The notes beneath the pieces were generated by a model that worked only from the letters and a program-made list of their open reading frames with translations, had not been told where the DNA came from and ran no database searches. A program made the translations under genes and the position numbers. This document shows positions 1 to 5,224 of a stretch of 5,224 nt of DNA, one piece after another (the stretch's first letter is position 1; every line of letters begins with the position of its first letter). The stretch lies in the NCBI GenBank assembly GCA_947174455.1, contig CAMWIZ010000089.1, positions 1 through 5,224 of the forward strand. The letters are read 5' to 3'. This DNA comes from an uncultured Clostridia bacterium. GTDB lineage: Bacteria; Bacillota; Clostridia; Oscillospirales; Acutalibacteraceae.

Positions 1-67
1 TCAAGCAGAAGCCGGCATACGCTCTTCATGAGCATCTCGTGGTCTCGGAGATGCGTATAAGAGACCG
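1..67 (+). other. Illumina Nextera i7 adapter left in the assembly (not genomic)
   Basis: Bases 2-67 align without any gap to the standard Nextera right-hand adapter: the P7 flow-cell sequence at 2-25, an 8-base index at 26-33 (TCATGAGC, which I recall as the adapter-strand form of index N714), the read-2 linker at 34-48 and the 19-base Tn5 mosaic end at 49-67. The differences from the fixed parts are substitutions only, at 12, 22, 23, 24, 34, 43, 54 and 66. That pattern fits low-quality read ends that were not trimmed because the errors hid the adapter. Transposase inserts at the end of the mosaic end, so genomic DNA starts at base 68. Base 1 is also non-genomic. The adapter identity is recalled from established kit sequences, not searched. 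Confidence 0.96.
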
Positions 68-1014
68 GCTTTAAGGCACTGTTCAAACCCGACTACGAAA
101 TTGTAAAAGCTGTGGATGACATATCTTTTGACGTTCCAAAGGGAGAAATCCTCGGTTTTATCGGTCCTAACGGTGCAGGCAAGTCAACCGTTATAAAAAT
201 GCTGACAGGCATACTTACACCAACCTCGGGCGAGTGTATAATAAATGGACAAAACCCTACAAAGAACCGTAAAAGCTATGTAAAGGAAATTGGCGTCGTT
301 TTCGGACAAAGAACCCAGCTATGGTGGGATTTGCCGCTGAGAGAAACGTATGCCGTACTAAAAGAAATATACGAGGTTGCGGACAGTGACTACAAAAAAC
401 GTATGGCATTCCTCAATGAGGTGCTGGAGCTTGACGATTTTATCACAAGCCCTGTTCGTACACTCTCGCTCGGTCAGCGTATGAGGGCAGACATAGCCGC
501 ATCTATGCTGCATAATCCAAAGGTTCTTTTTCTTGATGAGCCGACTATCGGACTGGACGTTGTTGTCAAGGACAACATAAGAAAAGCGATTGAAAAAATC
601 AACGCAGAGGAGCAAACAACCGTTATACTTACAACGCATGATTTGGCGGACATTGAGCTTTTGTCAAAGCGAATAGTTATGGTTGATAAGGGAAAAAATG
701 TTTTTGACGGAAAGATTGCAGATTTAAAGTCTAAGTATGGTCAAGTACGTGAACTTGTCTTTGTCTGTGATGACAAAAAAGCACTGGATAAGTTAAGCTA
801 TAAAAGCCACTTTAAATTCCACGATGATGACATATTAACGGAAACTGACGGACCGTCTGTCAAGGTTCGCTTTAACAGTGCGGCCGTTCCTGTATCGGAA
901 ATGCTGACGTATACTCTTAATACCGTAACTGTTAAAGACATAAATGTCAAAGACGCAGACATTGAAGAAATTATCCGCCGACTGTACAAGCGGGAGGTGG
1001 GTGCGAATGAGTAG
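68..1014 (+). CDS. ABC transporter ATP-binding protein, ABC-2 export type (COG4586-like), 5' truncated
   Basis: This is the ATPase that powers the two permeases encoded next, acting on the cytoplasmic face of the membrane. The frame is open from the adapter junction (first clean codon at 70), giving 314 visible residues. Counting from there, Walker A GPNGAGKST is at 32-40, the Q-loop Gln at 80, the signature LSLGQ at 132-136, Walker B VLFLDEP at 152-158, the D-loop GLD at 161-163 and the switch His at 190. The C-terminal extension ends in DIEEIIRRLYKR, typical of DrrA/COG4586-like ATPases. The GTG at 112 lies inside the conserved KAVDDISF stretch, so it is a valine codon and not a start. The true start lies beyond the contig edge, and perhaps 15-30 residues are missing (inferred from family length). 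The in-frame stop upstream is at 58-60, inside the adapter. The gene overlaps the next by 8 bases. The substrate cannot be told from the sequence; drug, lipid or peptide export are all possible. Confidence 0.95.
992..1000 (+). promoter_or_regulatory. Ribosome binding site deciding the start of the first permease
   Basis: GGGAGGTGG ends 6 bases before the ATG at 1007, inside the end of the ATPase gene. It selects ATG 1007 over the longer in-frame possibility beginning at 944. The extra 21 residues of that longer form are polar, do not resemble the family and would lie wholly within the ATPase gene. Confidence 0.85.
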
Positions 1015-1825
1015 GCTGCTAAGAATTTACAAACCGTTTCTTGGGGCAGGCTTGCAGGAGGCTACTACATACAGGGGCAACTGGTTTTTCGGCTTAATAG
1101 GCGAGGTAATGGCTTGCTTTGTTTCCTATTTCATATGGAAAGCAGTATTTCTCTCAAGCGGTAATGAAGCAATGAACGGTTTTACCATGCCGCAGATGAC
1201 AGTTTATATTTTCCTTATTTTTCTGACATCGCTGCTCATTGGCAGTGGAGGCACATATGACGTAGGCGAAGAAATTCGTGACGGTTCAATTGCAATGAGA
1301 ATGATAAAGCCGATAAGCTACAACGCAACATTCCTGTTTCAGGAGCTTGGCAACAAAATAATGACGGTGTGCATACTGGTACTTCCGCTTGTTATTGGTG
1401 TTGAGATTGTACGGACCATTCTAACCGGAAGTGTACAGTTCAATATACTTCAATTTCTTGTCTATATATTAAGCTGTGTCTTTGCGTATCTCATCAATTT
1501 CTTTTTCAATATCTGCTTTGGATTCATTGCGTTCATAATAAAATATCTGTGGGGTGCAAATATGATGAAAAACTGCATTGTCGGTTTTTTGTCGGGAAAC
1601 GTAATCCCCCTTGCATTTCTGCCGAATGCAGTGGAGAAAGTTTTTCTTCTTCTCCCCTTTTCCTCGCTCAACTACACACCTGTCATGATTTACATGGGAA
1701 TGTACACAGGCAAAGAGCTGCTGTTTTACTTAGGTTTGCAGCTTTTCTGGGCACTGTTCTTCTGGGGACTTTCAAAATTTCTTTGGGTTACAGCTTCAAA
1801 GAGATTATGCGTACAGGGGGGCTGA
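1007..1825 (+). CDS. ABC-2 family permease, first subunit (COG4587-like, ABC2_membrane_6 type)
   Basis: This is an integral membrane subunit, 272 residues, that should pair with the following permease to form the translocation pore of an exporter. About six hydrophobic segments are visible, near residues 27-50, 64-82, 117-137, 148-180, 188-206 and 237-260. The cytoplasmic stretch EIRDGSIAMRMIKPIS (89-104) fits the family pattern of a 'dG.i...mikPis' loop, thought to contact the ATPase. The SGNVIPLAFLPNAVEK motif (196-211) and the C-terminal VQGG are also typical. The start at ATG 1007 is supported by the ribosome binding site at 992-1000 and by the ATGAGTAG overlap with the ATPase stop, which suggests translational coupling. 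The stop is 3 bases before the next start. The family assignment rests on recognised motifs and operon order; no substrate can be named. Confidence 0.93.
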   Translation: MSRLLRIYKPFLGAGLQEATTYRGNWFFGLIGEVMACFVSYFIWKAVFLSSGNEAMNGFTMPQMTVYIFLIFLTSLLIGSGGTYDVGEEIRDGSIAMRMIKPISYNATFLFQELGNKIMTVCILVLPLVIGVEIVRTILTGSVQFNILQFLVYILSCVFAYLINFFFNICFGFIAFIIKYLWGANMMKNCIVGFLSGNVIPLAFLPNAVEKVFLLLPFSSLNYTPVMIYMGMYTGKELLFYLGLQLFWALFFWGLSKFLWVTASKRLCVQGG

Positions 1826-1828
1826 CAA

Positions 1829-2629
1829 ATGAAACAGATTAAAAGAGCTTTAAAAATGCACAGGATTTTTGTTGCACAGGAGCTTAAAAGAATGATGGAG
1901 TACAAAGGCGATTTCATCATTGGAATGATAGGCTTCCTTCTTATTCAAACATCTAACCTGTTGTTTCTGACATTAGTATTCAGCAATATCCCAAGCCTTA
2001 TGGGTTGGGATTACACTGAGGTAGTTTTTATTTACGGCTTTTCACTTATCCCAAAGGGAATAGACCACCTGTTGTTTGACAATCTTTGGTCGATAGGTCA
2101 CTTCACCGTAAGAAAAGGTGATTTTGATAAGTACCTAACCAGACCTATAAACACACTTTTCCACGTTATGGTTGAAAAATTGCAGATAGATGCCTTGGGT
2201 GAGTTTATAATGGGGGTGGCACTTGTATGTATAACTATACCGAAGCTCCAAATAGAGTGGAGCATTGCAAAGGTTTTGCTTATACTGTTGGTAATTCCGT
2301 TTGCCACACTTATTTACACAGGTATAAAAATTGCAACTGCCGCCATAGCCTTTTGGATTAAGAGAAGCGGAAACATAATATATATGTTCTACATGGTTAA
2401 CGACTTTGCAAAGTACCCTGTATCTATATACAACAATCTTGTTAAGACCATAATAACATACGTAATCCCCTTTGCGTTCACCGCATACTACCCTGCATAT
2501 TACTTTCTGACAGGTGAAGCACCATTGTTTAACATAGGAATGCCTATGTTGATTTCAACAGCAATAGTGGCACTGTCCATATTCATATGGAATAAGGGCA
2601 TAGCCGCATACGAAAGTGCCGGGTCGTAA
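1829..2629 (+). CDS. ABC-2 family permease, second subunit (COG3694-like)
   Basis: This is the partner membrane subunit, 266 residues and about six hydrophobic segments (near 28-52, 62-80, 122-138, 146-176, 205-222 and 236-254). The family hallmark VRKGDFDKYLTRPINT is at 94-109 and corresponds to the ATPase-contact loop of the first permease. A second conserved block, DFAKYPVSIYNN followed by IPFAFTAYYPA, spans about 192-223. The C-terminus ends in YESAGS, a typical ending. The start at ATG 1829 is 3 bases after the previous stop, with a G-rich ribosome binding site (AGGGGGGC, 1815-1822, overlapping the preceding stop region). An ATPase plus two different permeases of this size is the standard layout of the COG4586-4587-3694 transporter. 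The gene is intact and is followed at once by a strong terminator, so it is the last gene of the operon. Confidence 0.93.
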   Translation: MKQIKRALKMHRIFVAQELKRMMEYKGDFIIGMIGFLLIQTSNLLFLTLVFSNIPSLMGWDYTEVVFIYGFSLIPKGIDHLLFDNLWSIGHFTVRKGDFDKYLTRPINTLFHVMVEKLQIDALGEFIMGVALVCITIPKLQIEWSIAKVLLILLVIPFATLIYTGIKIATAAIAFWIKRSGNIIYMFYMVNDFAKYPVSIYNNLVKTIITYVIPFAFTAYYPAYYFLTGEAPLFNIGMPMLISTAIVALSIFIWNKGIAAYESAGS

Positions 2630-2645
2630 AATAGAATAGCATTAC

Positions 2646-2684
2646 AAACACCCCTCAGTTGATGAAACTGAGGGGTGTTTTATA
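2646..2684 (+). terminator. Rho-independent terminator of the ABC transporter operon
   Basis: A perfect 15-base-pair stem joins 2646-2660 (AAACACCCCTCAGTT) and 2666-2680 (AACTGAGGGGTGTTT) around a 5-base loop (GATGA). It begins 17 bases after the last permease stop. The right arm runs into a short T stretch (TTTT, 2678-2681). The left arm begins in A-rich sequence, so the same hairpin could also stop transcription arriving on the minus strand from the decayed hydrolase gene at 2792-3172. Confidence 0.93.
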
Positions 2685-2705
2685 CTATAATTCAGAATTT
2701 TAGAA

Positions 2706-2768
2706 TTACTTCTTACTTTTCCGATTTTTCTTCATTCTCTGTTTGAATTTTCTCAGCAGGTCGCTCAA
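2706..2768 (-). pseudogene. Possible 3' remnant of an unidentified gene
   Basis: Twenty sense codons plus a TAA read LSDLLRKFKQRMKKNRKSKK on the minus strand. The amphipathic then strongly basic character resembles the C-terminal tail of a real protein. An in-frame stop lies just upstream and there is no ribosome binding site before the first codon, so it cannot be a complete gene. It lies directly downstream of the decayed hydrolase gene and may be the tail of a deleted neighbour. The piece is very short and may be chance. Confidence 0.2.
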
Positions 2769-2791
2769 TTAAGAAGTTTCATCTGACACTT

Positions 2792-3172
2792 TTAGTTTCG
2801 CTGAGTCCTTTCAATCCATTCAGTTATAACATCCAACACTAATTTTGTATTTCCAACTTGGCAATGCTGATCTGCGTGTTCTTCTTTTGTAAACAATCTG
2901 CTTTCAACTGATTTGGCATTCACAAGTGCATCCACTTGCTCCTTAAGAAAAACAGTATATAAATCGCTTGCACCCGTAAGACGAGGGTGTCTATCTTTTC
3001 TGAAATACTTTTCGTATTATACTGTTTTATGCAATCAAAATATGCACACGGCGTATGCTGTACATCTTCAAAAATAAAATATCCTTGCTCAAACAAACAT
3101 TTAGCGATTAAGCTGGAAATTCAGTCCTTCATCCTTGTGAAATTCAAAAAATCCTGCTGGAAAATGAGGCAT
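2792..3172 (-). pseudogene. Decayed alpha/beta-hydrolase gene (internal deletion plus frameshift)
   Basis: Three reading-frame pieces lie in order on the minus strand. Piece A (3172-3104) starts at an ATG with a perfect ribosome binding site and encodes 23 residues ending GLNFQLNR before a TAA at 3103-3101. Piece B (about 3114-2977) includes FEQGYFIFEDVQHTPCAYFD, IKQYNTKSISEKI and DTLVL. Piece C (2977-2795) is 61 residues starting TGASDLYTVFLKEQVDALVN and ending in TEWIERTQRN, with the motif FTKEEHADQHCQVGN that carries the catalytic His. The L codon ending B (2979-2977) and the T codon opening C (2977-2975) share base 2977, so one lost base restores DTLVLTGASDLYT, the usual strand and acid-residue turn. 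From memory the pieces match the N-terminus and C-terminal third of alpha/beta hydrolases of roughly 370-400 residues with an N-terminal helical cap. The middle, including the nucleophilic serine, is absent, so no activity is expected. Family assignment is from recognition only. Confidence 0.8.
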
Positions 3173-3180
3173 TATTGTCT

Positions 3181-3187
3181 CCTCCTT
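3181..3187 (-). promoter_or_regulatory. Ribosome binding site of the decayed hydrolase gene
   Basis: AAGGAGG on the minus strand stands 8 bases before the ATG at 3172. It marks the original start of the pseudogene and shows that its translation initiation region has not yet decayed, so a 23-residue peptide could still be made. No convincing -35/-10 pair was found upstream. Confidence 0.8.
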
Positions 3188-3435
3188 AAAATACTTATTT
3201 GGGTTTTGCTATTTCCATTCTAAACAGTGGATATATTTTCGGAGGAAGAACCACTTGCAGCAGTTTCTCCCCCTGCTGCCATTCCTTTCTATGAGGAAGA
3301 TATTTCCACCCTGCTTTCCGCTGCGCTGAGGCAAGGTGTGTCGCCGTCTGCGGAAAGCGACAAAAGACGTTGCTTCCAAGAGCATATTAGGCTTCACCGT
3401 CATCCACTTGACCCCTGCAAACAGTGATAAATGCT
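3188..3435. other. Gene-free stretch with a G+C-richer block of unknown origin
   Basis: No gene with a ribosome binding site and family resemblance was found here on either strand. From about 3227 to 3430 the composition changes: 3241-3420 counts to about 53% G+C, against about 33% in a sampled 60 bases of the methyltransferase gene (3781-3840). One + strand frame is open over this block (from GTG 3227 to TGA 3427). Its product is rich in Glu, Pro and Ala near its start (SEEEPLAAVSPPAAIPFYEE). It has no ribosome binding site and I do not recognise it. It might be the tail of a gene from a mobile element left behind after a deletion, or non-coding sequence. Confidence 0.45.
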
Positions 3436-4107
3436 TTACCAAACGAACGGAATTATTTTGTATTTTACTTTCTTTTTATATTCAGAGTACCCAGCTAAAT
3501 CCTTTTCTAGCACAGCTTCTTCATTTCTGATTCTCTTTGCTATAATTACAGGATATGCAAGAAAAATAACAAACGAGAGAACCGAACCGAGTATCAGTGG
3601 TATAGAAAGAAACAAGATAAGAGTGGCACTGTACATAGGGTGACGAACAATACCGTATACCCCTGTATCAATCACCTTTTGACCTTTTTGAACTTCTACA
3701 ATTCGTGATAAGTAAGTATTTTCCCGTAATACCTCCGCATAAAGCAGATAAGAAAACAAGAAAACAACAGCAGCTGTCCAAGAAACCCAATTGGGTAATA
3801 TAATCCATTTAAAACGAAAGTCTAATCCCGCTATGACAAATCCAAAAATAAACATCAAGCCACTAAGCTTTATCACAAGTCTTTGCTCTGACTGTTGCTC
3901 TTTAGAATTTAGGCGTTTTCTTAGCAAGTCCGGATTTTTAAACAGCATTACAATACCTACGAAAAACATCGGGATAAACAATATCCCCATGAGCAGCCAT
4001 GCGTTCCAGTAATGAAATGTCCCCGCAGGCAAAAATATCAGCACGCCTATACCAACTACACCAAGTATAAATTTTAATACTGCTTGGCAAAACAATTTGC
4101 TTGTCAT
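3436..4107 (-). CDS. Isoprenylcysteine carboxyl methyltransferase family membrane protein
   Basis: This is a 223-residue polytopic membrane protein of the ICMT/phospholipid methyltransferase superfamily, which transfers a methyl group from S-adenosylmethionine. Bacterial members mostly have unknown substrates. Hydrophobic segments lie near 9-26, 35-53, 80-97, 108-124, and a re-entrant pair near 160-190. The cofactor-binding core is present: DTGVYGIVRHPMY (147-159) with the RHP triad at 155-157, then RIRNEEAVL (192-200) and GYSEYKKKVKYKIIPFVW at the C-terminus (206-223), a full family ending. ATG 4107 is chosen because GGAGGG (4120-4115) lies 7 bases upstream. A TTG at 4131 would add eight residues but would place that ribosome binding site inside the gene. 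It follows the hydrolase gene by 63 bases on the same strand. No clear terminator hairpin was seen after the stop. Confidence 0.9.
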   Translation of the reverse strand: MTSKLFCQAVLKFILGVVGIGVLIFLPAGTFHYWNAWLLMGILFIPMFFVGIVMLFKNPDLLRKRLNSKEQQSEQRLVIKLSGLMFIFGFVIAGLDFRFKWIILPNWVSWTAAVVFLFSYLLYAEVLRENTYLSRIVEVQKGQKVIDTGVYGIVRHPMYSATLILFLSIPLILGSVLSFVIFLAYPVIIAKRIRNEEAVLEKDLAGYSEYKKKVKYKIIPFVW

Positions 4108-4114
4108 AAATAAT

Positions 4115-4120
4115 CCCTCC
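4115..4120 (-). promoter_or_regulatory. Ribosome binding site deciding the methyltransferase start
   Basis: GGAGGG on the minus strand is 7 bases before ATG 4107. It favours the 223-residue protein over the longer form from TTG 4131, which has only a poorly placed AAGGTG before it. Confidence 0.8.
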
Positions 4121-4170
4121 AAAAATTTCAATTCACCTTCTCTTTCAAGTCCCCATTAAAAGAAAAAAAT

Positions 4171-4923
4171 TCACATCAATACACTGTCTAATTCCTTAAT
4201 CATTAACTCCGGATAAAACAACGAAACTTCACAATGTGATTTTCCTTTGAAACACTTTATAACAGCATCGGGATAATTTCTTAATATAAACTTCGCAGAC
4301 TTTTTTGCAAGAATCTCATTTGCGGCAGTTCCATGATAAAAATATATTTTGGTGTGTTTGGAGTCGATGTCACTACGTAATTTAAAATCCGCTATACTGT
4401 TTATACAGTTTGCAATAGTAACATCTGACATACTGTCAAGTACCTGCAGAAAATCGCCAAAGTTTTCTTGGGGAATAATGCTTTTAGTTGCCTGCCGCAT
4501 GGTTTTCTTATCCCTTTGCTGTGATTTATGAGTTATATTTATGTAAAAGTTAATCATAAACTTTCTGATTGCACAGTTAAGAGATACTATAGGAGAACCG
4601 TCAAAAATCACTTTATCTATATGTAATTTTTCATTCTGCCATAGCGTTGCCGCTAAAACACCACCCATGGACATACCAAAAACGGCATATACATTATTTC
4701 CATAGTGTAAAATGTAGTAGTTCTCAAGTTCCTCAGCCGTTTTGGAAAACGAAACGAAGTCTTCCTTTATATTGGGATTGTGTCCCGGCATTATAGGTAC
4801 AATAATACAAAAATCCTTTTTATAGTGTTCAATATACTTATTCCACACTTGATAAGGACTTTGAAATCCATGTATAAGAATAATTTTCTTTTTACCTTTA
4901 TCCCCAAATTCTAATATTTCCAT
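4171..4923 (-). CDS. Alpha/beta hydrolase (putative serine esterase/lipase-like)
   Basis: This is a 250-residue soluble enzyme of the alpha/beta-hydrolase fold, with no signal peptide and so probably cytoplasmic. ILIHGF (15-20) supplies the oxyanion-hole HG motif after the first core strand. GMSMGG (83-88) is the nucleophile elbow with Ser85. KGKSHCEV (226-233) gives the catalytic His230. The acid residue probably lies in the HGTAANEILAKK stretch (197-208); Glu203 is the candidate, an Asp-to-Glu change seen in some family members. The central segment (about 112-180) is basic and helical and would form a cap. The start ATG 4923 has GGAAGG (4938-4933) 9 bases upstream. The gene lies 72 bases after the small membrane protein gene and 63 bases before the methyltransferase gene, all on one strand. 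The real substrate is unknown; ester, thioester or peptide hydrolysis is possible. It is intact and not closely similar to the decayed hydrolase at 2792-3172. Confidence 0.9.
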   Translation of the reverse strand: MEILEFGDKGKKKIILIHGFQSPYQVWNKYIEHYKKDFCIIVPIMPGHNPNIKEDFVSFSKTAEELENYYILHYGNNVYAVFGMSMGGVLAATLWQNEKLHIDKVIFDGSPIVSLNCAIRKFMINFYINITHKSQQRDKKTMRQATKSIIPQENFGDFLQVLDSMSDVTIANCINSIADFKLRSDIDSKHTKIYFYHGTAANEILAKKSAKFILRNYPDAVIKCFKGKSHCEVSLFYPELMIKELDSVLM

Positions 4924-4995
4924 TCCGATATACCTTCCTAAACCCCAGATGTCGTTCTATCTAACTTTCAAGAAAAATGAAATGAAATGCAGTGA

Positions 4996-5178
4996 CTACA
5001 TTTTATCTTCCTTATTTTTATGAGTTGATGACAAACATAAAAACGCTGCTCCTAAACACAAATGTGTAACTGCCATGCCCCTTGAACCCTCACTGAAAAA
5101 TCCGATAACCGCACTTATGAAAAAACACACTGATGCGACTAAAAAACAATAATATGATATTTTCTCTTTATCTTTCAT
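4996..5178 (-). CDS. Small two-helix membrane protein of unknown function
   Basis: The product has 60 residues: a charged N-terminus (MKDKEK), a hydrophobic helix at about 9-27, a short polar turn (SEGSRG, about 29-34), a second hydrophobic helix at about 35-50 and a charged C-terminus (THKNKEDKM). Both ends would face the same side, most likely the cytoplasm by the positive-inside rule. The start ATG 5178 has a good purine-rich ribosome binding site (GGGGGAG, 5193-5187) 8 bases upstream, which supports a real gene despite its size. The pattern 'CFL.A..CF...A.I.F ... LCLGA.FLCL' resembles small hypothetical proteins I recall from Clostridia, but no function is known to me. It is the first visible gene of the minus-strand group. 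Its upstream region is cut by the window end, and no convincing promoter is seen in the 46 bases available. Confidence 0.75.
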   Translation of the reverse strand: MKDKEKISYYCFLVASVCFFISAVIGFFSEGSRGMAVTHLCLGAAFLCLSSTHKNKEDKM

Positions 5179-5186
5179 AAATTTCT

Positions 5187-5193
5187 CTCCCCC
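5187..5193 (-). promoter_or_regulatory. Ribosome binding site of the small membrane protein gene
   Basis: GGGGGAG on the minus strand lies 8 bases before ATG 5178. It is the main evidence that this 60-codon reading frame is translated. Confidence 0.7.
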
Positions 5194-5224
5194 TGCTAAT
5201 TCTATTTTCTACACTATTCAATAT

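Noticed and set aside
944..1006. Longer start for the first permease
   Set aside because: The extra 21 residues lie wholly inside the ATPase gene, have no ribosome binding site and do not fit the family; ATG 1007 has a strong one.
1549..1842. Open frame of 97 codons inside the first permease gene
   Set aside because: It is an alternative frame of a well-supported gene, without a ribosome binding site or recognisable domains.
2987..3223. Open frame of 78 codons on the + strand
   Set aside because: It lies opposite the decayed hydrolase gene, which has clear homology and a ribosome binding site on the minus strand; the + strand product is Cys-rich and resembles nothing known.
2690..3435. Possible CRISPR array, tRNA or riboswitch in the gene-free region
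   Set aside because: No regularly spaced repeats, no cloverleaf-like sequence ending in a T-arm, and no conserved riboswitch motif were seen by eye.
3209..3442. Open frame of 77 codons on the minus strand across the G+C-rich block
   Set aside because: Its product is Arg- and Trp-rich with no family resemblance or ribosome binding site, and it overlaps the end of the methyltransferase gene.
3336..3643. Overlapping + strand open frames across the end of the methyltransferase gene
   Set aside because: They are antisense to an intact gene with conserved C-terminal motifs and show no translation signals.
4108..4131. TTG start eight codons upstream for the methyltransferase
   Set aside because: It would bury the good GGAGGG ribosome binding site within the coding sequence; ATG 4107 is better placed.
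5179..5224. Promoter for the small membrane protein gene
   Set aside because: TTGAAT and TAGAAT hexamers are present on the minus strand, but only 11 bases apart, too close for a standard promoter.

Overview
The window looks like the edge of a draft or metagenomic contig from a low-GC Gram-positive bacterium, most likely a Clostridia-type Firmicute. The grounds are AT-rich coding sequence (about one third G+C on the right, somewhat higher in the transporter operon), strong GGAGG-type ribosome binding sites before nearly every gene, and protein families common in that group. The first 67 bases are not genomic. They match an Illumina Nextera i7 adapter (P7, index, read-2 sequence, transposon mosaic end) with scattered substitutions, so real sequence begins at about base 68.

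Left part (68-2629, + strand): a tightly packed three-gene export ABC transporter operon of the COG4586/COG4587/COG3694 type. It holds an ATPase whose N-terminus is cut off by the adapter junction, then two six-helix ABC-2-family permeases. The first gene overlaps the second by 8 bases, and the second is 3 bases from the third. A strong rho-independent terminator at 2646-2684 closes the operon. The three products should form one transporter: an ATPase dimer driving a heterodimeric membrane pore. The substrate is unknown.

Middle part (2690-3435): no intact gene. It contains a decayed minus-strand alpha/beta-hydrolase gene (2792-3172). That gene keeps an excellent ribosome binding site, its N-terminal 23 codons and the C-terminal catalytic-histidine end. 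It has lost the central part with the nucleophile, and it also carries a one-base frameshift that can be placed at base 2977. A possible second gene remnant lies at 2706-2768. A block of distinctly higher G+C (about 53% over 3241-3420), of unknown origin, lies at about 3227-3430.

Right part (3436-5178, - strand): three intact genes on the same strand, read right to left. They are a 60-residue two-helix membrane protein, a 250-residue alpha/beta hydrolase with a recognisable Ser-His catalytic set, and a 223-residue membrane methyltransferase of the isoprenylcysteine carboxyl methyltransferase family. Gaps of 63-72 bases allow co-transcription but do not prove it. No tRNA, rRNA, CRISPR array, insertion sequence or riboswitch was recognised. 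I see no convincing evidence of a new multi-gene system. The most useful observations are the adapter contamination, the truncated first gene with its false start, and the precisely dissectable pseudogene.
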